64,000 nt of DNA from an uncultured bacterium (GTDB taxonomy: Bacteria > Bacillota > Clostridia > Oscillospirales > Acutalibacteraceae). The notes beneath the pieces are model-generated. The model worked only from the letters and a program-made list of their open reading frames with translations, ran no database searches and was not told where the DNA came from. The stretch spans positions 1 through 64,000 of the forward strand of contig CASDTH010000007.1 in assembly GCA_949283655.1 (NCBI GenBank), read 5' to 3'. The translations under genes and the position numbers were made by a program. Of the stretch, positions 25,674-34,634 are shown piece by piece (position 1 is the first letter of the stretch; each line of letters begins with the position of its first letter).

Positions 25674-26666
25674 TTATCCATTTTGCAGGTAGCCAAGCTC
25701 CATTAAAATATCATTGATTTCATTGAAAGAATCGGGGGAATGCGCATAAACGACCGTATCGTTTTGATATAGCACAAGCTGATAGATGCCGTTCAAAATG
25801 GCGGTAAACATTTTGCACCCTCCAGGCAGCGTTGTTTCGTGGCTCTCGCGCTCTGCGGGCTCCATATCCTGCGAAATGCTGGATAGGATTCTGTTGTATA
25901 CGCCGCCAACCGTTTCGCCATCCGTGTATTCATAAAACTCAAATTTATTTTCGCCCTTTACCCCTGCACACACGTTCAAGAGCTTACTTTCGTCATAAAA
26001 CCAGTAGGTGGTGGGGATATTCGCCGTCTCATAGCCCTTGTTTACCAGCACGGTATTGACATCCTGCAGGCTTATCTGCTCCGGCTGCGCCGTTTTCCTT
26101 TGCGTGCCGATGCTTGTGATGCCGAGGAAAAAGAACGATAAAACTGCTAAAAAGAAAGCGCCCACGATGCCGTAAACCAGAATGCTTTTGACGAGCGTTT
26201 TTTTGCCTTCCTCTTTTTCTTTGATCCGCTGGGCCTCCAGCCGTTCCGCCGTGTGTTCATCCAGCGGGTGCTTCCGCCGGTAAGCCCTGCCCGCGAGGGC
26301 GATCCCGATGTTGAGCGTAAGTAAAATCAGGTCGCCTGCCAGAGCATATTTGAGCTTATCCGGATGAAGCGCGATATATTCGGCCAGCAGCAATGCGCCC
26401 AGCCCGGGCAGTGTACAGATGCCGAACGCCCACAGAAGCTTTCCGGAGGCTTTGGGATCGGAGCTGTGCTCAGAGAAAAAGCGGAGCAAAAAACGTTGCC
26501 GCACGCCCGGCCGGTCCGGTAGAACGGTGCGGGAATTTCGCTTTAAAAATGACTGAAAGGTCATCCCTGTCAAATTTAACGCCTCTCTGAAGAGCCAAAA
26601 GGCGCAGCAGAGATTGATGGGCAGCAGGAGGATGGAAAAAAGAAGCGTGCAGATGAATCCAGGCAT
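25674..26666 (-). CDS. Membrane protein of unknown function
   Basis: I do not recognise this 330-residue protein. It has four predicted membrane helices (about residues 5-30, 75-95, 108-125 and 158-185) separated by a basic stretch. An extracytoplasmic C-terminal domain (about 195-330) contains TYWFYDESKLLNVCAG and GGCKMFTAILNGIYQLVLYQ. AAGGGG precedes the ATG by nine bases. It lies 23 bases before the DUF3592 gene, so the three leftward genes may form one operon. Confidence 0.6.
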   Translation of the reverse strand: MPGFICTLLFSILLLPINLCCAFWLFREALNLTGMTFQSFLKRNSRTVLPDRPGVRQRFLLRFFSEHSSDPKASGKLLWAFGICTLPGLGALLLAEYIALHPDKLKYALAGDLILLTLNIGIALAGRAYRRKHPLDEHTAERLEAQRIKEKEEGKKTLVKSILVYGIVGAFFLAVLSFFFLGITSIGTQRKTAQPEQISLQDVNTVLVNKGYETANIPTTYWFYDESKLLNVCAGVKGENKFEFYEYTDGETVGGVYNRILSSISQDMEPAERESHETTLPGGCKMFTAILNGIYQLVLYQNDTVVYAHSPDSFNEINDILMELGYLQNG

Positions 26667-26852
26667 GGTCTGTTCCCCTTCTCTCAATGGAAATCATTGC
26701 GGGCAGCGTGCGTCAGCCTCTAAGCAGCAGTCCATGGCTGCCGCGTGATACTGGGCGCCGTTTTATTGCGCTCTGTGTACGTGTTCTGCGGTGATTTTAT
26801 CACAGCGCCGCCCGCTCCGGCAACCCTGACTTTTGTTTGGATTGGATTTTTG

Positions 26853-26882
26853 TTGCATTTTTCAGGGCCAAGATGCTATAAT
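26853..26882 (+). promoter_or_regulatory. Promoter of the GH127 gene
   Basis: TTGCAT (26853-26858), an 18-base spacer and a perfect TATAAT (26877-26882), 40 bases before the start codon. Confidence 0.65.
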
Positions 26883-26922
26883 TTTAGCAAATCATCCGAA
26901 TTGATAGCAGGGAGGGAGCAGC

Positions 26923-28764
26923 ATGCAAAAGAGCGTATTCAGGCCACTCACCACAAGGCAGCTCAAGCCGGAGGGGTGGCTGAAACGGCAGCTGGAGATT
27001 CAGGCGGAGGGCCTCTCTGGGCATCTGGATTTGATCTGGCCGGATATCCGGGAGAGCAAATGGATCGGTGGGGATCAGGATGGCTGGGAGAGAGTGCCCT
27101 ACTGGCTGGATGGCTTTATCCCGCTGGCATTTCTGCTGGATGATGAAGGCTTAAAGCGTCGTGCCAAGCGGTATGTAGATGCGATTCTCGACGGGCAGGC
27201 TGAGGATGGTTGGATCTGCCCATGCAGCCTTGCAGAGCGGGAGCGCTATGACGTTTGGCCGGCTTTTTTGATCTGTAAGGTGCTTGTGCTGTATGAAAGC
27301 TGCACAGGGGATAGCCGGATCGAGCAGGCGGTTTACCGGGCAATGAAGCAGCTGCTGGGCCACATTGCAGCACACACACTGTTTAACTGGGCGGCGGCCA
27401 GGTGGTATGAATGCCTGATCCCGCTTTGGTGGCTGTACGAGCGGCGGCCGGAGGAATGGATGCTCCAGCTCGCCGCGTTGCTGGAGGCGGAGGGGATCGA
27501 TTATGAAAAGCTCTACCGCCGGTTTTCGTTTGAGCGGCCCGCCGGGCGCCGTTACTGGAGCCAGATCAACCATGTGGTAAATACGGCGATGGCACTGAAA
27601 AGCAGGGCGTTGATGGCCCGCATGACGGGGGAATCGCCGGATGCGTTCGCCCAGCATATGTACCGCACGGTGATGCAGCATAACAGCATGCCCACGGGGC
27701 ATTTCACCGGGGATGAATGCCTCTCCGGCGACGAGCCTACACAGGGCAGCGAGCTCTGCAGTGTGGCGGAGGCCATGTATTCCTATGAGGTACTGCTGGC
27801 GGAGAGCGGGAATGGCTTTTGGGCGGATCTTTTGGAAAAAGAGGCGTTTAATTGCTTGCCTGCAACCACTACTGCCGATCTGTGGGCGCATCAGTATGTG
27901 CAGATGACCAACCAGATCAGCGCTCAGCGGTTCCCGGACGAAGCTGTGCCCTTTAATTCCAATTCGGGGGAGGCAAATGTTTTTGGCCTGGAGCCGAATT
28001 ATGGCTGCTGCACGGCGAATTTGAATCAGGCATGGCCGAAATTTGCCCTGTCTGCGATTTTGGAGAGCGAGCGGGGGCTTGCGGTCAGCTCGCTTGTCCC
28101 CTCGCGGGTACAGGTGGAGCGGGATGGGCATACGATCTGCGTGCACGTTTGTTCCGACTATCCATTTCGTGATGAGGCTGTGCTGGAGGTGTCGGCGGAT
28201 GCTCCTGTGGCGTGCGAAATGATCGTCCGCATTCCCGGCTTCGCGCAGAAAGCGTGGGTGGACGGTAAGCCCGCGCAGCCGGGCGGTTGGTTCCCACTGG
28301 GCGCCATTTGGGAGGGCGTCACGCACATCCATGTGAAGCTGCAAATGGAGGCAAAGCTCATAGACCGCCCGCATGGCGCAAAGGCGGTCGTGCGCGGGCC
28401 GCTGGTCTTTGCCCTCCCCGTTCGGGCACAGGTGACGAAGCTGGAATACACCCGGGATGGCGTGGAGCGCAAAGCGCCCTATTGCGATTATCAGATGCTT
28501 CCAGCCAGCCCATGGAATTATGCGTTTTGTTCCGAGCAGTTTGAAGCCGTATTTGGAGAGGTTAGCGCCTATCCGTTCTCGCCGGAACACCCACCCATTT
28601 GGCTAAAAACAAAGATGCTCCCCATCGCCTGGGCGGAGAAGAATGGAATTTGCGCAAGCGTTCCCTCAAAAATCGATGTGTTAGGGCAGCCAGAGGAGCT
28701 GCTTTTACAGCCGTATGGCTGCACCGATCTCCGGATGACCGAGATGCCATTTGTAAAAATATGA
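26923..28764 (+). CDS. GH127-like beta-L-arabinofuranosidase (DUF1680)
   Basis: This 613-residue protein has an (alpha/alpha)6-type catalytic half followed by beta domains. Cysteine and glutamate residues expected at the zinc-bound active site of this clan are present: E277 and C279 in GSELCSVAEA, and the pair C362-C363 in YGCCTANLNQ. The second cysteine cluster contains the nucleophile in characterised GH127 enzymes. No signal peptide is visible, so it is intracellular. Specificity could also be that of GH146 or a related family. The gene is monocistronic. Confidence 0.8.
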   Translation: MQKSVFRPLTTRQLKPEGWLKRQLEIQAEGLSGHLDLIWPDIRESKWIGGDQDGWERVPYWLDGFIPLAFLLDDEGLKRRAKRYVDAILDGQAEDGWICPCSLAERERYDVWPAFLICKVLVLYESCTGDSRIEQAVYRAMKQLLGHIAAHTLFNWAAARWYECLIPLWWLYERRPEEWMLQLAALLEAEGIDYEKLYRRFSFERPAGRRYWSQINHVVNTAMALKSRALMARMTGESPDAFAQHMYRTVMQHNSMPTGHFTGDECLSGDEPTQGSELCSVAEAMYSYEVLLAESGNGFWADLLEKEAFNCLPATTTADLWAHQYVQMTNQISAQRFPDEAVPFNSNSGEANVFGLEPNYGCCTANLNQAWPKFALSAILESERGLAVSSLVPSRVQVERDGHTICVHVCSDYPFRDEAVLEVSADAPVACEMIVRIPGFAQKAWVDGKPAQPGGWFPLGAIWEGVTHIHVKLQMEAKLIDRPHGAKAVVRGPLVFALPVRAQVTKLEYTRDGVERKAPYCDYQMLPASPWNYAFCSEQFEAVFGEVSAYPFSPEHPPIWLKTKMLPIAWAEKNGICASVPSKIDVLGQPEELLLQPYGCTDLRMTEMPFVKI

Positions 28765-28792
28765 CGCGCTGCTTTGCCGGAATTGCCTGCTG

Positions 28793-28837
28793 AAAAGGAC
28801 GCCCCATAGACTGCCAGGTGCAGCGGGGCGTCCTTTT
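28793..28837. terminator. Bidirectional terminator between GH127 and ybaK
   Basis: AAAAGGACGCCCC (28793-28805) pairs perfectly with GGGGCGTCCTTTT (28825-28837), giving T-rich ends in both directions between convergent genes. Confidence 0.85.
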
Positions 28838-28840
28838 GAT

Positions 28841-29311
28841 TCAGGCGGTCAGTTCCACATAGGCTGCGCCAAGCAGCGCACACAACCGATCCGGCTCGAT
28901 GAGCACCATTTCCCCGCGCTTCCCGGCGCTGATGGAAATACGCTCCCATTCGTGCGCGGAGTTATCCAGAAAGGTTGGAAATTTCTTTTTCATCCCGACC
29001 GGCGAGCAACCGCCCCGGATATAGCCCGTCACAGGCAGCAGCTCCCGCAGGGGCAGTAGCTCCGCGCGTTTATCTCCCGCAGCCCGCGCGGCCTTTTTGA
29101 GATCAATCTCCTGACAGGCTGGAATGCAGCAGACAAAATAGCCGGTTCGTTCCCCGCGAAGAACAAGCGTTTTAAACACCTGACGAGCGGGCAGCTGCAA
29201 AAGCTGGGCCGCGTGTACGCCGGATAGATCGCTTTCGTCCACCGGATAGGCGCGCGCCTCATAGGGGATGCCTGCCTGCTCCAGCAGACGGATGGCATTG
29301 GTCTTTTTCAC
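28841..29311 (-). CDS. ybaK: Cys-tRNA(Pro) deacylase YbaK/EbsC
   Basis: This 156-residue trans-editing protein hydrolyses mischarged Cys-tRNA(Pro). Recognisable parts are ARQVFKTLVLRG, CIPACQEIDLKKAARA and YIRGGCSPVGMKKKFPT, the last being the conserved GGCSPxGxKK motif. Translation starts at GTG 29311, seven bases after AGGAGG. An upstream in-frame start at 29335 lacks a site. Confidence 0.92.
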   Translation of the reverse strand: MKKTNAIRLLEQAGIPYEARAYPVDESDLSGVHAAQLLQLPARQVFKTLVLRGERTGYFVCCIPACQEIDLKKAARAAGDKRAELLPLRELLPVTGYIRGGCSPVGMKKKFPTFLDNSAHEWERISISAGKRGEMVLIEPDRLCALLGAAYVELTA

Positions 29312-29350
29312 AGGAATCCCTCCTCTCTGCGTCAAAAGGCAGCCTGTCTT

Positions 29351-30067
29351 TTAAAGCTGCGCTAGTATTTCTCCGATTTTTCCGCGCAGCACCAGATTGG
29401 CTCTCTGATCCAGTGGAGTCGCGTCCCGGTTGATCAGCGCTAGCCGGCTGCCGGTGTAATAATCCACAAGCCCGGCCGCAGGGTAGACCGCGAGCGAGGT
29501 GCCGCCCACGAGCAGCAGATCCGCCTGCGTAATCGCTTCGACCGCTTCCCGCAGTGTTTGCGTATCAAGCCCCTCCTCATACAGCACAACATCCGGCTTG
29601 ATGATTCCACCGCAATCGCAGCGCGGCACGCCCTGACTGCGCACAATCGATTGCACGTCGTAAAATTTGCCGCAGTTCATGCAGTGGTTACGCAGTACGC
29701 TGCCGTGCAGCTCAAGCACCCGTTCGCTGCCGGCGGCCTGGTGCAGGCCGTCAATATTCTGCGTGATAACGGCGCTGAGCTTGCCCTCCCGCTCCCATTG
29801 CGCGAGCTTTTTGTGCGCAGCGTTGGGCTTTGCATCGAGGAATAGCATTTTTGCGCGGTAGAAGCGAAAAAAATCCTCCGGCCTACGCAAAAAGAAAGAA
29901 TGGCTCAAAATTTCCTCCGGCGGGTCGTCATACTGCTGATGATACAGCCCGTCCGTGCTGCGAAAATCCGGAATTCCGCTCTCGGTGGATACGCCTGCGC
30001 CGCCAAAGAAGACGATGCGCCGGCTTTCCTGCACCCATTGCTTCAGAATGGAAAACGCGTTCTCCAT
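29351..30067 (-). CDS. NAD-dependent protein deacylase (sirtuin)
   Basis: This 238-residue sirtuin removes acyl groups from lysine using NAD. The NAD-binding motifs [16 protein letters not shown] and TQNIDGLH are present, with the catalytic His in ELHGS. The zinc site is CMNC plus CDC in the order CxxC...CxC, one residue tighter than the usual second CxxC. ATG 30067 has GGGAGG five bases upstream. It lies 39 bases upstream of ybaK, so they are probably cotranscribed. Confidence 0.92.
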   Translation of the reverse strand: MENAFSILKQWVQESRRIVFFGGAGVSTESGIPDFRSTDGLYHQQYDDPPEEILSHSFFLRRPEDFFRFYRAKMLFLDAKPNAAHKKLAQWEREGKLSAVITQNIDGLHQAAGSERVLELHGSVLRNHCMNCGKFYDVQSIVRSQGVPRCDCGGIIKPDVVLYEEGLDTQTLREAVEAITQADLLLVGGTSLAVYPAAGLVDYYTGSRLALINRDATPLDQRANLVLRGKIGEILAQL

Positions 30068-30085
30068 GAATCCTCCCTCGTTTCC

Positions 30086-30112
30086 AAAAACAGCCGCCTG
30101 CAATCAGGCGGC
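30086..30112 (-). terminator. Terminator after the fumarase beta-like gene
   Basis: GCCGCCTG (30093-30100) pairs with CAGGCGGC (30105-30112) and is followed leftward by TGTTTTT. Confidence 0.8.
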
Positions 30113-30134
30113 CGTTTCTTCTTGATTTAGTCTA

Positions 30135-30665
30135 TCAACGGTCAAACAGATTCCCGCCCACGCAATCGATCGCGACCGTCAGCGGAAAGCGTGTGAGATG
30201 CAGCCGTTTCACTGATTCACACCCCAAATCCTCATAGGCGATCACCTCGCAATCATCCACGCATTTTGCCGCGAGCGCACCGGCGCCTCCCACTGCGCAT
30301 AGGTAAACCGCCTGATTCCGGCAGATTGCCTCGCAGACTGCGCGGCTACGTTCTCCCTTGCCGATCATTGCGGCGAGACCGTAGTCAAGCAGGGCAGGGG
30401 TGTAAACATCCATCCGCCCGGAGGTGGTCGGCCCGCAGCTGCCGATGGGGAGCCCTGCGGGCGACGGCGTCGGCCCAGCATAATAAATGACAGCTCCTTC
30501 CAGAGCAAAAGGGAGCGGTTCCCCTTGCTCCAGCGCCTGCGCCATTCGCTTGTGCGCAGCGTCCCGCGCCGTATAGGCTGTGCCGGAGAGCAGCACCCGG
30601 TCTCCTGCGCGCAGGGAACGCGCGGTATCCTTTAGCTGTGCGCAATCCAATTCATAGACCGCCAT
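30135..30665 (-). CDS. Class I fumarase / tartrate dehydratase beta subunit, unpaired
   Basis: This 176-residue protein corresponds to the C-terminal (beta) half of the iron-sulfur fumarases. It has LRAGDRVLLSGTAYTARDAAHKR, the conserved IYYAGPTPSPAGLPIGSCGPTTSGRMD and AVGGAGALAAKCV. In class I enzymes an alpha subunit supplies the iron-sulfur cluster, and it is usually encoded just upstream. None is visible here. AGAGGGG lies before ATG 30665. The gene follows the DivIVA-like gene by 35 bases. Confidence 0.85.
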   Translation of the reverse strand: MAVYELDCAQLKDTARSLRAGDRVLLSGTAYTARDAAHKRMAQALEQGEPLPFALEGAVIYYAGPTPSPAGLPIGSCGPTTSGRMDVYTPALLDYGLAAMIGKGERSRAVCEAICRNQAVYLCAVGGAGALAAKCVDDCEVIAYEDLGCESVKRLHLTRFPLTVAIDCVGGNLFDR

Positions 30666-30700
30666 TCTTTTCCCCTCTTTCAAGATGAGCGTGCAAGTAG

Positions 30701-31615
30701 TTATTTGGAAAACATGCTGTCATCCGGAATAACGTCCACAAACCGGCTGTAGTCAATCCCTCCGCCCTCCAGCTGGGAGGGGGGATCCGGCACACCCTCT
30801 GTGGGGAGTGGGGAGGAGCTATCACTTTGCTTTATGGCTTCACCGCCGATTCCGGCTGGCTCACCGGGCTGAATGGCCTCCGGCTCTGTGGAGCAGGGGG
30901 CGGCAACCGGGCTGCCGGGCGCTCCCTCCTGTGCCGGGGCGCTTGCAGCGGCTTGCCCGCCTGCGCCTGCATCTGCCTGTGGAATGGCCGCTCCTTCCCG
31001 CAGTGCCTGCTCCGCTTCGGCCACATTGCGGCGGATATTCGCCTGTAATTGCTCGCCTGCCTCCTGCAGCGAGGCGGTTAACGTCTGAATCTTGCCAGAG
31101 ACCTCCTCAAACAGGCTCTGATAACGCCCCTGTGCGGATTGCGCATCCACAGAGAGGAGGTTGATGTGATTCGTAGCCTGATCAATCGCCAGAGAGGCCT
31201 GCTGCGTAATGCGCTCTGCCTCCTGGCGGGCCTGTGATACAATCCGGTTGGCATACATATGCGCACTGACCATCAGGGAACCGATTTGCGTCTCTACTGC
31301 CTGAAGCTTGGCTTTATCGGCCTCATAGCCGGAAACGCGGGCGCTTAAGTGACGCGCTTGCTCTTCTGCCAGCCGCGCGCGCTCCTCCAGCGCCTGGCGC
31401 TCCTGCGCGAGGCGGGAGGCCTCCTGTGTTTTTTGTTCAAGCTGCGTTTCCAGCACCTGAACGCGCCGCTGCGCATCCTGTAATTGGCGTGTGGCCTGCT
31501 CCAGCTGCATGCCGTTTTCCAGCGAGGATTGCTTCATCATCTCGATATACCGCAGCACGTCCTCCTTGTTAAAGCCGCCGACTGCGGCGTTGCGGAACAG
31601 GGCTCCCTCTCCCAT
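30701..31615 (-). CDS. DivIVA-like coiled-coil protein
   Basis: This 304-residue protein has an N-terminal FRNAAVGGFNKEDVLRYIEMM segment reminiscent of the DivIVA membrane-binding start. A long Gln/Glu/Arg-rich coiled coil (about residues 35-205) and a disordered Pro/Gly/Ser-rich tail (about 210-280) follow. A short conserved-looking end, GIDYSRFVDVIPDD, closes it. The role is probably cell division or polar scaffolding, but the family is broad. AGGAGG lies eight bases before the ATG. Confidence 0.65.
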   Translation of the reverse strand: MGEGALFRNAAVGGFNKEDVLRYIEMMKQSSLENGMQLEQATRQLQDAQRRVQVLETQLEQKTQEASRLAQERQALEERARLAEEQARHLSARVSGYEADKAKLQAVETQIGSLMVSAHMYANRIVSQARQEAERITQQASLAIDQATNHINLLSVDAQSAQGRYQSLFEEVSGKIQTLTASLQEAGEQLQANIRRNVAEAEQALREGAAIPQADAGAGGQAAASAPAQEGAPGSPVAAPCSTEPEAIQPGEPAGIGGEAIKQSDSSSPLPTEGVPDPPSQLEGGGIDYSRFVDVIPDDSMFSK

Positions 31616-31761
31616 TGCGCGCGCCTCCTGTTTACCTCAATCTTTCCAGTTTTTCTGATAGTCTCATTATACCAGCAGCCGGCGGCAAAAACAACCGCCG
31701 TTTTTTCATTTTTTCCAGTGGCCAAAACCATTCGCCGGTCCCCTCCGGCTGTGCGGAGGAG

Positions 31762-31816
31762 TATAAAAAATAAAAAGCGGGAGGTCTGCGCTTTTTGCTG
31801 CAACGCAGGCTCTCCC
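31762..31816 (-). terminator. Terminator of spoIIGA-sigE
   Basis: GGGAG..CTGCG (31804-31816 side) pairs with CGCAG..CTCCC (31779-31790 side), and the leftward strand then reads CTTTTTATTTTTT. It begins about 30 bases after the sigE stop codon. Confidence 0.75.
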
Positions 31817-31845
31817 ACTTTCTGTTTCAGATTCAATTTCTGCTC

Positions 31846-32565
31846 TCAGATCGCTTGTTCCAGCTCTTTTTTCAGCCGGTCGATGATTCGTTTCTCTAGG
31901 CGGGAAATATAGCTTTGGGAGATGCCGAGCATATCCGCCACTTCCTTTTGCGTGTGCTCCTTTTCTCCTGCAATGCCAAAGCGCATGCGCATGATGAGCC
32001 GCTCCCGCTCCTCTAACCGGCTGACGGTTTCCAGCAGCAGGTTGCGTTCATCCTCTACCTCTATGCCGGTGTTGACTGTGTCCGGATCGCTGCCGAGCAC
32101 GTCTGAGAGCAGGAGCTCATTGCCATCCCAGTCGACATTGAGCGGCTCGTCGATGGAGACCTCGGAGCGTTGTGAATTTGTTTTACGCAGATGCATTAAA
32201 ATTTCATTCTCGATGCAGCGGGAGGCGTAGGTGGCCAGCTTAATGTTCCGCGTTGGGCAAAAGGTATTGACCGCCTTGATCAAGCCGATGGTGCCGATGG
32301 AGATCAAATCCTCAATACCAGTGCCGGAACTCTCGAACTTGCGCGCAATATACACGACCAGCCGGAGGTTGTGCACGATTAATTGCTCGCGCACGCTTTC
32401 ATCTCCCTGGGCGAGCTGCCGGATGAGCCGGGCCTCCTCCTCCTTACTCAGCGGGGCGGGCAGGGCCTGGGGACCATTGATATAAAAAATCATCCGCGTG
32501 CGGCCAAACAGCCCGCATAAGCGGCGGAACAGCTTATGTACCACGGCTATGATGACAGCTCTCAT
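31846..32565 (-). CDS. sigE: Sporulation sigma factor SigE (pro-sigma-E)
   Basis: This mother-cell sigma factor has 239 residues including a pro-sequence. The hydrophobic N-terminus (about residues 1-25) is the membrane-associated pro-region that SpoIIGA cleaves near FYINGPQ. Sigma region 2 shows [18 protein letters not shown] and [21 protein letters not shown]. Region 4 shows [22 protein letters not shown]. The start overlaps the end of spoIIGA by 32 bases, suggesting translational coupling. Confidence 0.97.
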   Translation of the reverse strand: MRAVIIAVVHKLFRRLCGLFGRTRMIFYINGPQALPAPLSKEEEARLIRQLAQGDESVREQLIVHNLRLVVYIARKFESSGTGIEDLISIGTIGLIKAVNTFCPTRNIKLATYASRCIENEILMHLRKTNSQRSEVSIDEPLNVDWDGNELLLSDVLGSDPDTVNTGIEVEDERNLLLETVSRLEERERLIMRMRFGIAGEKEHTQKEVADMLGISQSYISRLEKRIIDRLKKELEQAI

Positions 32566-33448
32566 CTGCTTTGCCTCCCTGTATCAGGCTGTTATTGAGA
32601 AGCGCTGAAAATTCCCCGCCGGATAACTGGTCCTTGACGACAGCAATCAGCACATCCCGGGTTTCCGTTTGCGCCTGGCCGTCGCTGATGATGACCCGCT
32701 CCGGCCGGAAGGCGGGCAGCAGGCCGGTCCCCCCCACGCAATGATAGGGGATCAGGCGAAAGCCGGCTGCGGTTGCCTCTGGCGGCGCCGTTAGATCTGA
32801 TGGGCGGCGTTTAAAAAACTCCCGCAGGCCGGGCGGCAGCAATTGCCGGGCGCAGGTGTATTCCAGCAGGATGACCGGCGTGTCGCTGAAGCAATCCGAA
32901 AGGTTGTTGCCGGTATCCAGCAACGCCTTGGTGCGCAGCGTTTTACCATCCAGCTCAATTTGCAGGCTGTAGATTCGGTTCTCCGGGGCGCGGCGCCGCA
33001 AGATCCTGGAGAATAAGGTGAGCAGGCCATAACAGGCCGCCGCCGTCAGAATCAAAACCGGCACACTGATATCAAAATAGACCGCTCCATTTTGATAGAC
33101 CATGCCCCTGGGCTGGAATAGCAGCCATAGCCCCATCATCGCCCCGGCAAACACAAAGTTTGCCGCCAGGAAACAGGCGGTTAGCCGCCCAAACTGCCGT
33201 AACCCCCGCGCGGGGTAAGCGGCCAGCACAATTGTGATGCAAAACAGGATCTTTAACAGCACAAAGACGGGGGTGGGCAGCTCCGGTAAAAAAATAATCA
33301 GCGAATAAACTGCCCCCAGAGCAGCACCGGCGAGCAGCCTCCACCGCCGCACACTCTGCCGGAGCAGGCAAGCGCCGGAGAGCAACAGCAGGTAATTCAT
33401 CAGAAGGTTGAGCGCGAGCAGCACATCGACATACACAATCTGCGGCAC
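32534..33448 (-). CDS. spoIIGA: Sigma-E processing peptidase SpoIIGA
   Basis: This membrane-bound aspartic protease cleaves pro-SigE in the mother cell. The N-terminal half has five predicted helices starting [19 protein letters not shown]. The C-terminal domain carries the catalytic motif ALLDTGNNL, with the aspartate typical of retroviral-like proteases. Translation starts at GTG 33448 after a G-rich site. It forms a bicistronic unit with sigE. The usual third gene, sigG, does not follow. Confidence 0.95.
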   Translation of the reverse strand: MPQIVYVDVLLALNLLMNYLLLLSGACLLRQSVRRWRLLAGAALGAVYSLIIFLPELPTPVFVLLKILFCITIVLAAYPARGLRQFGRLTACFLAANFVFAGAMMGLWLLFQPRGMVYQNGAVYFDISVPVLILTAAACYGLLTLFSRILRRRAPENRIYSLQIELDGKTLRTKALLDTGNNLSDCFSDTPVILLEYTCARQLLPPGLREFFKRRPSDLTAPPEATAAGFRLIPYHCVGGTGLLPAFRPERVIISDGQAQTETRDVLIAVVKDQLSGGEFSALLNNSLIQGGKADESCHHSRGT

Positions 33449-33694
33449 GTCATCGCCCCCCCAAGCCTGATGGCATTATTATAAGCCTCTGCTACGCCGC
33501 TTTTCTGTCGGTTTTGGTCATGCAACCCGAATATAGAAGAGGCTTTGCAAAACACGCATGAGCATCGCCGTATGCATTGTTTAGGGGGCATGCAATCGCA
33601 TTGTTTGATCATTTTTATTTTTCCATTGTTTTCCTGCATATTCCGCCGAAACGAGCCCATACTATCCATGAAACCATTGAAGGAGTTGAAAAGA

Positions 33695-33913
33695 TTGCTG
33701 GATCGAATTTCTCTGATCCTCGTTGTGATCGGCGCGATCAACTGGGGAAGCATCGGCCTGTTTAAGTTTGACATCGTCGCGTGGATTTGTGGTGGGCAGG
33801 GCGCGATTTTGAGCCGTATCATCTATACGGTGGTCGCACTTGCGGGCATTTGGTGCCTGTCGCTTCTCTTTCGTGAAAACGAAGTTCTGGAAGTCCATAA
33901 CGGGGAGCAATAA
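33695..33913 (+). CDS. DUF378 membrane protein (YuzA-like)
   Basis: This 72-residue protein has two membrane helices and the DUF378 start DRISLILVVIGAINWGSIGLF. The function is unknown. TTG 33695 is chosen because AAGGAG (33680-33685) lies nine bases upstream and family members begin just there. An ATG at 33668 without a site is in frame. It is followed by a strong terminator. Confidence 0.75.
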   Translation: MLDRISLILVVIGAINWGSIGLFKFDIVAWICGGQGAILSRIIYTVVALAGIWCLSLLFRENEVLEVHNGEQ

Positions 33914-33931
33914 AACAGTTTTCCAAAGGCG

Positions 33932-33986
33932 AACGCCCCGCATACCCAGCCGGATAAAAACGGCAAAGGCATGCGGGGCGTTTTTA
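33932..33986 (+). terminator. Terminator of the DUF378 gene
   Basis: AACGCCCCGCAT (33932-33943) pairs with ATGCGGGGCGTT (33971-33982), followed by TTT. It lies between convergent genes and may act both ways. Confidence 0.85.
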
Positions 33987-34001
33987 TGATTCTATGATTC
34001 G

Positions 34002-34619
34002 TTAAAAATCCTGGCTTGCCATACACACAGCCAGCCAGTATGCATCCGTAAAAGCGTGGCATGTAAAGCGAAAGCCTGCTTGGTTGGAGCGCACCGTTCC
34101 ATCCTGCGCAAAGGAAAAGGAGATTTTGTGGAGCGGAGCGCCAAGCCCTGTGCCGGTGCATTTGACAAAGCTTTCCTTCAGTACCCACAGCCGGCAAAAC
34201 AGCTGGGAGGGATCCTCGCTGTGCGCAAGCAGTGATTGCTCAGACTCGCTGCATACCCGCTCTGCCAGCCGGGGCTGGTATGCCCTTGGCTGCTCGATGT
34301 CGACCCCGACCGGACGCTCTGCCACAGCGCATACGGCATACTTCCCGGAGTGGCTGATATTAAAAAATTGGCCGGAGCCGTCAGCGAGCATCGGCTTCCC
34401 ATGTGCGCCACGGCAGATGGAGATTGCGTCCGGCGGGCGGCGCAATACCTGTGCGAGCATGGCGCGGGCCAATATTTCGCCGCAAAGAGAGCGTTCCTGC
34501 GCACCGGCGGCTCGCTTGGCAAACAGCTCCTTCTGCCGTTCGGGGGGCAGGAGGGCGAGCCAGTGCGCAAGCTCCCGCTCTGGAATTTTCTGCCCCAGGT
34601 GGACTGCCATGAGTTGCAT
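34002..34619 (-). CDS. 4'-phosphopantetheinyl transferase, Sfp type
   Basis: This enzyme transfers the phosphopantetheine arm from coenzyme A to carrier proteins. The 205-residue length and the motifs FFNISHSGKYAVCAV, VGVDIE and LWVLKESFVKCTG (metal-binding Asp/Glu and catalytic Lys) match the Sfp group. No polyketide, peptide synthetase or carrier gene is in the window, so its target is unknown. It lies 15 bases after the EndoQ-UvrD fusion gene, with AGGAGG near the ATG. Confidence 0.9.
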   Translation of the reverse strand: MQLMAVHLGQKIPERELAHWLALLPPERQKELFAKRAAGAQERSLCGEILARAMLAQVLRRPPDAISICRGAHGKPMLADGSGQFFNISHSGKYAVCAVAERPVGVDIEQPRAYQPRLAERVCSESEQSLLAHSEDPSQLFCRLWVLKESFVKCTGTGLGAPLHKISFSFAQDGTVRSNQAGFRFTCHAFTDAYWLAVCMASQDF

Positions 34620-34634
34620 ATTGCTGCCTCCTAT

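Noticed and set aside
27151..28590. 479-codon leftward frame antisense to GH127
   Set aside because: The rightward frame has family residues, a promoter and a ribosome binding site; the antisense frame has none.
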